A stretch of 64,000 nucleotides of DNA from Hymenolepis diminuta (Eukaryota > Platyhelminthes > Cestoda > Cyclophyllidea > Hymenolepididae): the NCBI GenBank assembly GCA_900708905.1, contig CAADRB010000012.1:1839257-1903256 (forward strand). Reading direction: 5' to 3'. The first letter of the stretch is position 1. The number at the start of each line of letters is the position of its first letter. Made by a program: the position numbers and the translations under genes. This document shows positions 14,228 through 25,402 of this stretch, one piece after another. The notes beneath the pieces were generated by a model. That model was not told the origin of the DNA and did no database searches. It worked only from the letters and a program-made list of their open reading frames with translations.

Positions 14228-15405
14228 TTTATTTTAATTTATTCGTTTGGCATATTGAATATTTATGGTTTTAATTACCTGTTGAATACTGATATTATCA
14301 TTATACACGTTTAATTATTTATTGCCAAATACGTGGAACGAATTTTAAGGACCACTGTTGCATCGGTACTCGGATTATTTTTATTTTAAAACTAGTTGAG
14401 TCTCAGCTGGCTTTTCTAATTAGCTTTTTATTGATATCGAGTATAAAGATCTTTATCATGAAGACATATGAATACAAATTGAGAAGTTCTCGTTAAAACT
14501 GTTTTAGTTTGAGTGGATTTTATTCATTCTACGTATACAGATTTCGTGTCAAAAGTGCGTGTTGATGGATGTCGCTGATAAGACGTCAAATACTAGGGTA
14601 ACCATTGGATAGGGCTACACAGAGTAAGAATTAAACAAAGGGTTTAGTGTGTACAATTCCTTATTGAGATTTAGCAGAGAGACGGCTACATAAGCAGAAT
14701 GTAAGAGCAGCAGGAGAGAAGAGAGCCGATTGACTGTGATAGAAAGGGTTGAAGTTTGGGTAAAATATTGCTAAAATAATAGGCGGTCTCATTGGCTTGG
14801 CAACTAACACTATCGTTGAATAGCATTATCTCGACGTCTCAATGTTTAGGCGATGTTAAGAATCACTTTGTGCTACTGAAGGCACGTGATGTCTCTCGAG
14901 TTAATAAGCATTTTTCCCTCTGTTCTAATACCCTGTCTTAAATGACCCCGACATCCTCCTTCCTGTAGAGACAAACAAGGTGAATCCCACCTAAAACACC
15001 CTAAACTTGCATCTCTCTAAGAGGCGAAATCCGTTTTCCTACTGCTAACGCTGGATACATTGAGGTTGATAAATGAACGGCTTTGGAATGGACCTTTAAC
15101 CATCTCATACTTTCGATTAGTAGATCAATGAGGTGAAGCGTTATTGTGTAACACAACAGCTCCCGCTCTAAGCCCTTTAATTAAACCCGGACCAGAGAAG
15201 TAAGGAAAACATCTAAACCGTGTTATTTTTTCGCTAGGATATTTATACTTGAAAGGAGGTCAAGGAAAAAACGTATCATACGGGCAAGTGAAAAAAAAGG
15301 AGCAGAAAGCCATACATTAGTGGGTTAGTTTATGAAGAGAAACAGTGGGGGGAATGGGGAAGATAACAAACGTACTCCATCGCACAAAAAAGAAGCTTCT
15401 CCCAA
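14228..15405. other. Intergenic region between convergent UBE2G2 and COPB2
   Basis: About 1.2 kb without a recognisable exon. It must contain the 3' UTRs of both genes. On the minus strand an ATTAAA, a common variant poly(A) signal, lies at 15176-15181, about 225 nt past the COPB2 stop. No canonical AATAAA was seen nearer on that strand. Confidence 0.5.
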
Positions 15406-18400
15406 TTATTTGAACTCATCGTCATCATCTCCCCAACCGTCGTCTGAATCAGGAGATGATTTCTTCTTCGGTGATTCACCGGAAAAAGGGGGTTGAGGAT
15501 GGAATCCTGCTGATGGTCCTGCCGCATAGGATACGCCGCCGCCAATGTTGAATGCGGCTAATTGTTGTTCCAGTTCAGCATCAAAGTCGTCCAATGCTGA
15601 ATGAGAGGCTGGTTTCTGTGACTGTGGAGCAATAGGAGCAGCAAAAATATTAGTTTCCTTCTTTATCTCCTCATGTGAAGGTCCAACATCGTGGAAAGGC
15701 TCTTCCTCATCCTCTTCCTGTTCCATATTTGCCTCTTGATCAAAGAAATCTGCACCTCGATGCTGCTCAGCATGAGCTTGAGAGGCTTTTAAGAAATCTT
15801 CAATGGGATCTCGCTTGTTTTCTTTAGTGGTTTTAGGAGAAAGTGGGGAAGCTGAAAACTCATAGGATTCAAAGATGTCCACCTTCTTTTCAGTGGGAAT
15901 CTCTTCAGTAAATTGAAAGGGGTCTTCTTCCTGGAACGGCTTCTTCTCTACCTTAGAATTAATGAAAGGTAACGTCGGTAGTGGTGTAGATTCCAAAGGG
16001 CTCCCCATTAGATTCTCAGCTGATTTTGAAAGGCTTTCCTGAACATCCGACAGATCAGAGGAGAGCGGTTTGAATGCCAGCATCTCCTCAGCAACATCTC
16101 TTTCCCAAAGAGGTGTCTGTTCAGGGTACACTGTTGCAGGCAGATTTTTACGTCTGCAATGATCAGCGGCAAGAAATTTCTCAGCAGCTAATGATTCCTA
16201 AAAAGAATAAAATAAAAGAACACTATACTAAACTAATAAATAAAATCAGCAGATAAGGAGGCCTTATAGCAAACCTCTAAGTGTGGGAAGAGATTGGAAT
16301 ATTCAGAAGGATTGGCCAGAGCTTCCGCAGCTTTTGGATGAGAGACTTGAAGCCAGGTCCTCCATTTCTCAACAGCTTCTGGTGCCTTGCTTGGGAGGTA
16401 AGTTCGTGCGAAGAAAGCAGCTTCTGGGTAGCGTTTGCTCTTCACAAGGAGCTAAAATGAAATTATGTGTGCTAAAATACTAATCTGTTTGTTGGTAGCG
16501 TTGATTATAAATGAGAAATTACCTCATAACATCCATTTAGATCACCAAGAAGGAAGAGTGAAAGAAAGGCCAGATTATCGACTTGGGCAACAGATGTTTC
16601 ATCAGCGAGCTTGGAGATCATTTCACTATCTCCACAACTGCTAGCAACTAACAAGAAGCTCGCATAATCTTGGGTCTTTGAGAAACACTCTTGCGCCAAT
16701 CCAAAGTTGCACTGCTTAAGAGCAACATCTGCCAACTAAAATCGGAGAATTCACAATTGTGATATGATAAGTGCTACTTTTAATGAGTTAAGTAAATTCA
16801 CATCCACCTGCTTCCATTTGGTCTCATTTCCCTCCACGTCTTCATCTTTAATCAACTCATGAGCTGCCACAACGTCATTCAATTGAATTGCAAGGTCAAA
16901 CTTGTGCTCAGGATCAACAGTAACTCGCATAGCTTGTTGTTTGAAGCCTTGTCTTTCCAAAAAGTGAGCCACCTTGGTCCTTGCAGAAGTAGGAATGTTA
17001 GGGAGAATTGCATCGGCGGATTCGAAATCACCGCGCAAAACAGCACTCTCGTATTCAAGAACAGACAACGAAAGTGTATAGCTTACGACCTGAAAGGATT
17101 TAAAAAAGAACGTCAATGTTTGTTTATTGAAAACAGTACAAACTACTTCAATTGGAATTCAGCGTACTTTGAGATCACGATTGATAAGGAAGACCCGATT
17201 TTCGGAAGCTAAGTAACCGAGCAGGTACATTGGTTGATCCAAATGGGCTACAGATACAAGTTCTCCACCAACGTAGTACATCAAACGATTTGTTGAATTG
17301 GTGAACAAAAATGCTTCTCCAAACCAACATCCAGTCTTAACAGCTTCCTTTACTTCCCCATCTGGGATGACCTAATAAAGGTCAATAAATCCGACAAATC
17401 AAATCATAACATCACACAAGGGGACACTTCATCAATCTACTTACCTCAAAAGCGGCCTCTACTCCATCAGGATCATTTACACCTTGCGCTACAGCTTCAG
17501 CAATTACTTCTGGTCTGTATCTCAAGATATAGAATCTGTCTTTCGTGCAAATAGCCACTTGATGTCCATCCTCTGACCAATGAGCGGAAATTGGATTGAC
17601 GTCAATTCGACGTAATAAAGTTCCAGTTGTCCAATCGTAGAATGTAAAACCTGCGACTGACCGGATACCCAGCAAATGTCCTCCGAAGATGTGATCAGCT
17701 CCAAAGTCTAGTTTGACACTCTTTGCTTCCTTGAAATTTTTAAATATCTGCAAAAGGGAGAATGAGATTATGACTCCATACTACTTATTTGGGGATTTGA
17801 CCAAATAGACGCTAACCTTGAAAGTCGAGTTGCTCTCAAGTATGGCATAGACATTGGGATCCGATTGAGACCAGGCAAACTCAAGAGCTGAACCGAAAGT
17901 GCGGTTTCTAAGGGCCATGGCGGTGTAGACAACATATTCTCCATCTCCACAGACGGCGACAAAGCGACCATTAGCGTTGTGAGTCACAGTATGAGGAAAG
18001 ATTTCTGAAGCACCCATTTCTTTGTACACAACGGGCAAACGGGCTCCGTCCTATGGGTGTACATGAACACCTGATTATATAAATGGGTAAGGGACAAGAG
18101 ATGATCTGCTCAGAGGAATGAGTTATACCTCAATTACTTCCGTATCAGTTCCTTCAGTGCCAGCAGTCATTGAGGCGATAACAGAACGGAGATTGGCGTT
18201 GACCATCTCGCTGTGCCGAGCACAGACAAGTTTACCTGATCCGTCCATAGAAACAGCGGGGTGTTCACCACCCAAGGCAACGACAACCGTACCCTCATCG
18301 TATCCAATACCAACCACACTTTGTTGACCACCTCCACTACCACTAGCCCGACATTCAACCGTCCAGACACGACCCAGACCGTAATTTAGGGTGGATTCAA

Positions 18401-20502
18401 GACGATAGGTGGTTGAGTGCCAGAGTCGGACTGTATCATCTTCTGAACCCGTTAGAATTACTGGCAACTCCGTGTGGAAAGCAAGGGCTCTGAAAGGAAA
18501 ATAAGATAGATTAAGCACAGCTAAAGTGCAAATTCACTCAAGATAGAGAATGCAGCGCTATGGGTGCCCGATATCACCTAATTTAAAGCTACCCAGAATA
18601 CTTCGAAGGAATAAGCTTGGAATTACGCTATATTAGAGGTATGAAGTGTGAAGAGTTTTCTAAACGCACTTCTTTGGGAAATATCTCAATCAGGCTTCAA
18701 CAGTGATTTCATTTTTATGCAGCTATAGAATTTTTTCAATAAGAAGCAGAAGGTTCACATAAAGTCATGACTAAGACAAGTACAGAAAGACCAATCTATC
18801 ACGGCTGAAATATGCAACAAAGTTAGCTCCCTATTTACAAGCCCTAAATCACCATCAAACAACTGACATTTCGCAGAAAATATAGCAACGCTTTACTATA
18901 TAATAGGCCACTATATGCAAATGTAACCAATTTAAATGATTAATCGCGAAATCCCCATGGTTCTTCCGAATCGCACAAAGGACCTTGACCAAAATTCAAG
19001 AATGATGAAAATACTGAAAATTTTTCACAAACTTAAGCCGAATAGAAAACAGTAATGTACTCCAAAAGTCATATTTCCATTCCAAATCATCGAATGCTAA
19101 TGCTATCAACAGTCGGATTTGCATATGATAATATAGGGAATTAATATCTACCGTGATTTTTTAAGGAACTTACGTAACATTCTGAGCATGCCCTTCAAGA
19201 ATTTGGATGCAGAGTTTAGTTTGATAATCCCAAATTCTAACTGTGTGATCGTCAGAACCACTAGCAAGGTAGGGTTTATCGGGGGAGGGATGATAGTCAA
19301 CACAATTTACCCCCTTCTCGTGACCTTCTAGGGTAAAATTGGCAGTCGGGGAACCGAGAGACCACACCTTGACGGTATTGTCGAGAGAAGCGCTCGCAAA
19401 AGTGTTGTTATCTTTCGGATTGATCACCAACTGCATCACATAATGTGAATGTCCGCTGAAAACCTGTACATTGAAAATTAAAAGGACCAATAATGCCAGC
19501 ATGTTTATCAATTAAATGTTTCTAAAATAAAAAAATCCAGATTTAACACAATAATATAAAAATATTTTTTCATCATGATGCACAAAATATCTCAAAGGTT
19601 CTGAAATAATTAAATCACAGAAAGATATAATACCAGGGTTAATAAAAAGCAAACAAATAGACAAATGATTAAGCAGAGAAAATAGATGTAAAAAGCATGG
19701 CCTGATAGATATAAATAAGCAGATTGAAAATGAACAGTGACGTGGCGATTTGTAAGTATATGAATGATTCAACTGAAATCTCAACACATGTTAACTATAA
19801 ACATCATATTTTTTAATGTAACAAACTTGCGTATTACCGTTAAGCAAAATCCTAGTACTTGAAGAGCAAGCGACTTGCATTAAAACTGACAGAGAAAAGA
19901 AATGGACGTAGCGCAAATCAACACTTAATCCAGTCTTAATTTTAGATGATCCTTAAATTCTAGAAGTTTTCATTCTCCATCTGTAAAATTATTTGGACAC
20001 GAGTGGCCATAGTAAACAGAGTAAATATATACCTGTGCACATTTCCAGTTTTTCTCCCAGTCCCAAAGTCGGACAGTGGTGTCGTCAGAACACGTTAGAA
20101 TGAATGGTTGAGTAGGATGGACAACAATGGATCGGATGTAATCACTATGTGCCTCAGCTAGTTGATGTACACGTTCAAGTGTGTTGTAATTATATACAGT
20201 AAGCTATAAATAAAATAAGTCATTAGTTTACAGTACAACCACATAGTGTTAAAGCGACTTACACATTGGTCATCGGCACCAGTAACAATCCAATTCATTC
20301 TTGCGATAAAACGCACGGCACGAACCGGAGCAGAACATACTTCAAAAGTCTTAATTAGTTGCTGAGATTCTATGTTCCAAACGTGGACATTTCCGTTGTA
20401 AAGTGAGGCACAAATCCATGGTTCAGTTGGATGTAGGTCAATAGACTTCACTCGATCGGAGCGCGATGATAGCTTTTTGCGAACGTCCAATCGGAGTGGC
20501 AT
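15406..20502 (-). CDS. COPB2: Coatomer subunit beta' (beta'-COP)
   Basis: Subunit of the COPI coat. It binds KKXX-type retrieval signals and helps form the outer cage of Golgi-to-ER vesicles. Exons, 5' to 3' on the minus strand: 20502-20263, 20203-20033, 19463-19174, 18489-18129, 18050-17817, 17747-17445, 17371-17168, 17089-16808, 16735-16523, 16451-16275, 16197-15406. All are flanked by GT-AG. All introns are phase 0 except intron 3, and the total is 1088 codons plus stop. The N-terminus, [20 protein letters not shown], is nearly that of human. Residues 1-300 form a WD40 propeller with blades ending in VRLWDW, VKVWSL, VRIWDY and VRLWHS. A second propeller spans about 300-600 and an alpha-solenoid about 600-825. 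The last exon (263 aa) is a low-complexity acidic tail ending in WGDDDDEFK, which makes the protein longer than human (906 aa). Introns 2 and 3 are 569 and 684 nt; the others are 59-78 nt. Confidence 0.96.
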
Positions 20503-21923
20503 AATTTATGCTAATTTTCGAGGTGAGAAATTAAACTATCTCTTCCTTACTTAATAATAAAATGTTCCAAGTACATAGCAAATGACGTGTAGCACCACCC
20601 AATAAATACGTATTCCGAACCAAGCACTTGATAAAGTCTAATAAAACATTTCAATTTATTATTCCAAATCTAATATATTTAAATTAATACACTTTTAATA
20701 AGCCAAACTATTGATTCCATTCTTAAAGTGAATCCTAATATGTTCTGCTCCTAGCGATATTATTGAGGTAAAAGTAGTGATTGAATTGACGAAATTTAAA
20801 ACTAGGCTTCAAATGCGTTTAAGTTTATTTCATCAAAGTGCAAAGTAACAATAGTATGAATTCTTCCTGGACAAATTCAAAGTGATTTTAAGCACATGAG
20901 ACCATACTAGGTTGATGTGTCAAAATGTATATTATTTTCAATTATTTCATTTTTATCACCATATCAATGCACAACACTATTCATTTTAAAGATATTAATT
21001 TTGCTAACTAGTCATGGTTGTATCATAATATGTGATTTGTCCTGGATAATTAATTGAAATAATTAATCTGATAGGCTTTGAGAATCTACAATGTATATGT
21101 ACATATATGTATATATTAATCTGGCATGACATCACTTCAGTTTATCGTAAAAATTGATAAATTTGATTTCCATTCAATGTCAATATTTATTAAAATTTTT
21201 ACTTATAGATGTCATTTCTTTTTTTCTTAAAGGGATAAATTCAATCCTTTTCTCTTATATACTTCATTGAAATGGACAAAGCGCATTCGACAAAATTATA
21301 CCCACACATTAAAGTTCATTCGATTTTTGGAATGAAATACTTGGACTTTTGCTAGCGAGTCGGAATGATAAAGTGCCGCTAACCTCCATCTTAACGTCTC
21401 ACATATACGACTCGAGTGAGCACATTTTTACATGCAGAGCAGCTAATCACCACAGAAGACATAGACGATCATACATAACCTATGGCTCTTGAAAAATATT
21501 TTCACATGAACGGAACATTCCCATTAATAAATTCAATAACCCTTACCTGCTCTAGAGACATGATGAGTTTTGACAATGTTTCTTATTGTCAAGACATATG
21601 TATTACTTATAGAAGGGCTGTTTGTAAAATGATAGATTAGTTATCCCAGAAAACTGCAGAGTCAAGATGACCTATCACCCCTTCTAACTTCCTTCGATTC
21701 TCGCCACAGGATGAGATGGAGAAGAGAGAGATCGTTTGTTGGAGATTTTTATTGAGAGCCCAGAGAAAGCCCAGGGAAATGGGAAGAACCTGTGTCTGTG
21801 TTGAAGGTGCAAGATAGATGGATGGCTGGGGTCTTGTGAGTGCCTACATACCTGTTTAAACGGGGAGATCAAGGCAAAAAAACGTTCTTTCAGGGAAAAG
21901 TAAGACATTTTGGGGATACAAAG
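20503..21923. other. Upstream region of COPB2, no gene recognised
   Basis: AT-rich DNA that should contain the COPB2 promoter and 5' UTR. An AG dinucleotide lies about 10 nt upstream of the COPB2 start codon on the minus strand, but without a convincing pyrimidine tract. No exon of another gene was recognised. Confidence 0.5.
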
Positions 21924-22235
21924 TGTAATGATAGTAATTTGAACCGGGACAACATAGAAGAATTTGTTCAAGCCACTCAAATTGCTAAAACAGTACGGAG
22001 ATGGTCGAGAAGTCACCACAATTTATTGATAAACAAATAGGGTTTACATACAAAACAATTCTTAGTTAGATGTCAGTCACGTCTCATTGTCGATATCTCT
22101 CTTTGATGATGGGCGTCTGTATAGGTATCTACGTGGAAGCATTCACTGACAACTGGAATCTCCGTAGATACTATCGTCGAGATCTCATCGACTCTCTGAT
22201 GGGCAGGTGTTAATTGACATTTGGTGTCTAAAGCA
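21924..22235 (+). mobile_element. Short LTR-like element, copy C
   Basis: 312-nt relative of the copy at 24651-24982, in the same orientation. It starts TGTAATGATAG and ends TCTAAAGCA, so TG...CA ends are kept. The flanking 5-mers are CAAAG (21919-21923) and CAAAA (22236-22240), a one-mismatch target duplication. These flanks differ from those of copies B and D, which shows that the GTTTT/AAAAC next to those copies is not part of the element. Internal identity to copy D is moderate. Open frames crossing it are chance frames. Confidence 0.65.
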
Positions 22236-23637
22236 CAAAAAATGACTCGAATACGACAACGTGGATGAGTTGGGAAGCACTCCCCATACAGACGTCGGCA
22301 TGCCTAAGATGACAGATTGCTTAGGTAGATACTCGCATCATTGTGCTCTAAATACACTTTTGAGGAATTTGAAAAAACAGCCGAGACAGGAAGAGAAGCT
22401 GTTGAGACTTGAGAATGATTACACTCAAAATATTTCGATCATAAAATCATAAACTATCCTTCTAGGTGTTAGGGATTTAAATTACTAAAAATTAACTTAA
22501 ACTGCCTAAGTTGGTTTATCCGTGTTAAATTTAATTTTTAGTTTGCGCCATTAGTTTCAATAAATGACGAAAATTGGAACCAGATATGATTACAAATTCC
22601 CCAAAATTACTTGAACTCTATCGGGAGGAGGATAGCTCATGAACATAATTCTTTCTGTTGTATATATCGTATTATCCCTCGTAGGTATGTGAACAAGTAT
22701 CGAATTCTTTCCGTTGATTGCATATAAGGTCCACTTTATGTGGTCTTCCAATGAAGTGTTGTTGATCATCCACATATGGCTCTACATGTTAAATGCGATT
22801 AAATAAAAATTATTAAATAGTTTCTATTCAATATTTAAGTTTACATTCACCTGGATATTGTTTAATTTTGCATGCTCAGTCGCATACACAAGACCTGCTA
22901 TTGTTAAATAAACGTCATTATATTTAAGGGGAGCGAAGGAGATACAACTTCAAATTTATGCACATTTATATTTGAATGTATGAGACAGTATAAACGGCCT
23001 ATACCCCGCTCATGTAGAGCTAAAATATATTAGGATGGGTAAAATTGATAACCAATGAGTAAAGATGAATATGTCATTTAATTTACTGTTTTTGTTTAAT
23101 TTTCTCCTAAATTAAGTTTTTTAAATTTCATAAAGTGCTTCGAGCTTTTGACATATATAAAAAATTAGTGAATCCAGTCAGTGTACATAAGTCCTGATCA
23201 TTACCAAATTGCACTATTAGATACGAGTGGGAATATGAAATTTAATCTGCCTTGCAATCTCTAACGTTTCATCATTGTCAGTAAAATGTCATCGAGTCCT
23301 GGTAATACACGTAAGATAATATCTTGGTCGTTTCTTTCGCGTCATTGCTCTACGTCGACGGATCCACAGGCTATTCGGGAGTAAGAGAACTGTAAGGCAT
23401 AGAACACAAAATATTAATAGCATCAAGATTATTTAAAGAATAATTTCTTTCACGATTCCACCAACCAAACCCTCTTGGCCTGAGCTGTTTGTCATCGCAT
23501 AATCAATTGTCCTTTCCGGTCCGAACGTCGTAGATATCACCGCCAGGCCACTTAATGATTATGGCAGCATGACTTGGTGATTAAAATTATGGTTGAGGTC
23601 ATGCGCAGGGCCGCCCACACTATATGTGCCCATCGGG
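22236..23637. other. Non-coding region left of the Gypsy-like remnant
   Basis: No recognisable gene. It may include the 3' part of the minus-strand retroelement lying to its right, but I could not identify reverse transcriptase or integrase motifs in any frame. Confidence 0.4.
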
Positions 23638-25402
23638 TCACATTTTGTCGGAACACAAAGCTGTCCTTAAATCTTGATCTCTAAATTCTGATGTGAGGCG
23701 GATTTCCCTAATAGGGCCGAGAGATCTTCTAAGCCGAACAATCGATCGATCGGAGCAAAATTTGGCAAAGTGAGGATTCAAACCGTGTAATTGGAACCGT
23801 AACAAGCGTTTCTGGTACACCACGCGTTTACTGACCATAGAGATAGCCGATCTGCTTGCTGTCGGCGAGGAAAAATAACATCGGACCGTTCCAAATGTGA
23901 ATTTGTCATCGTAGCATTTGTCATAGTATAGTATGGGTTCGGAGTAATAAGTCATGGCTGGATATGAATAGAAGAATGAGGGATTTCGGCAACTTGCAGG
24001 CATTGGTTGCGCCCTCTCATGAGATTTTCCCACTTCGTAGGTTCGAAAGTAAATGTCTGGTGGGTATCGTTTTCGTCTGAGAAGTGGATAAAGTTGAACT
24101 CATCAATCCAGTCAAGGCCCACGAGGTTGATATGATCTGTAGCGTAACATTCCTTGCAAATCATCTTCTCCCGGAATTTGGCTTCCCATCGCACAACATC
24201 ACAATAACGCATTAATGTACCATAGCTCTGGCTCGTCTGTGTTAACAATCTCTTGTTACTCGGGTTCTGCCTAGTTGAACCGGTTGCAGAAGATTTTCGG
24301 CAGAAGTCTTCTTTGAGGCCATTTTCATTGCAGTTCTAGCAGCGAATTCTTCGGAAGGGCAATCTCGATGATAGTGACGTTCTCCGCAAAATCGGCATCT
24401 TGGAAGTGACTACTTCTGATATTCGTTAGATGACTGGGGAGTGAGTCCCCTCCGTCAAAGATGAAAGGTCATTTTCAAGTCCTTTAAGGTTGAACACTCA
24501 CGATTAACAGTCCTGAAGAGGACTCAGGTTCGCGACGAGACTTTTTGACACTGAGTTCCTTGTCCAAGAGAGACAGAAATCTGAGTTGAATCTCAGCATA
24601 GAATGGAGGTTGGAGAACAAGAATGAAACAAGGGCATTTGAATTGGTTTTTGTAATAATGTGAGGTCCATCAAGGGTCACGTCGGTCGAATAGATGGAAT
24701 AAGTCAAACCACTCGTGTCGCCAGATCAGTTCGGAGGTGGCAGGCAAGTCACCCCAATTTATTAGTAATTAAATTAGGTTTATATGCAAAACATTTCTTC
24801 GTTAGACGTCAGTCATGTCTCGTTGTCGGTGTCTTTGCGTGATTATTGACATCTGTTTAGGTAAATATGCGCAAGCGCACAAACACACAGTGGGACCGCC
24901 TGTGGACACTGTAGTGAAGATCTTATCGCCAGTCAATCAGTTCTAATCGCCGTGTGTTGATAGACATCTGCCGATTACAGCAGTTTTCTTCGAGAGAACC
25001 AAATCGGAGACTAGTGTAAAGTCGGTTGACAATATCTACATAATGGTAAGCATTTTCACCTTCACATATGGTCAGATTGAGGAGAAAACTGTTTTCACCA
25101 ACGGCCGAACCCAACTTATTAGTTATCTCTTCATAAGTTAGGTCGGCAGAATTCATCGGTTGAAGGTAGGATGAATATAAATCATGGTCATTTCCGTTAA
25201 CCTAACGAGGCAGCAAGGTAATTTGAGTGGTGTGGGAGAGATCTGCCATGCTGTTCTCATAAATATCACGGTATTGAACATACCATAACGCAGAAGTATC
25301 ACCTATAAGAGGATTACGATGAAATATGTCTACGTTTTTTACCTGATCATTGTGGTCCTTTGTCAACGTGGATAAATTCATTTGGGTGAAGGTGCTTTTC
25401 AC
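23638..25402 (-). mobile_element. Decayed Ty3/Gypsy-like retrotransposon (gag, zinc knuckle, partial protease)
   Basis: Coding remnants read on the minus strand in the order expected of a gag-pol region. Gag is seen from about 25400 to 24983 and resumes at 24645 down to about 24500. It carries blocks typical of worm Gypsy gag, such as TYEEITNKL, YVDIVNRLY, QFKC and RFLSLLDKE. A frameshift or stop near 25200 splits its N-terminal part. A nucleocapsid knuckle, CX2CX3HX4C, lies at 24397-24359. The C-terminal half of an aspartic protease follows (24248-24050), with a cysteine-rich segment and LVGLDWIDEFNF. The protease active-site half that should lie between knuckle and GLDWI is missing, so there is an internal deletion. 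No reverse transcriptase or integrase was recognised further on. The element is a pseudogene, broken also by the insertion at 24651-24982. The outer limits are approximate. Confidence 0.7.
24651..24982 (+). mobile_element. Short LTR-like element, copy D, nested in gag
   Basis: 332-nt element with TG...CA ends (TGTAATAATG...ATTACAGCA), flanked on both sides by GTTTT (24646-24650 and 24983-24987). It interrupts the gag frame of the minus-strand Gypsy-like element. Discounting the element and one copy of the 5-mer leaves the gag frame continuous: the codon ending at 24983 meets the codon beginning at 24645, which opens the expected QFKC block. This is strong internal evidence for the element's exact ends and for a 5-bp target duplication. 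It has no coding capacity of its own. It could be a solo LTR or a TRIM-like miniature retrotransposon. Confidence 0.85.

Noticed and set aside
24646..24987. GTTTT/AAAAC flanks as part of the short element itself
   Set aside because: Two other copies have different flanking 5-mers (ATCTT and CAAAG/CAAAA), and the gag frame is continuous only when one GTTTT is counted as target sequence.
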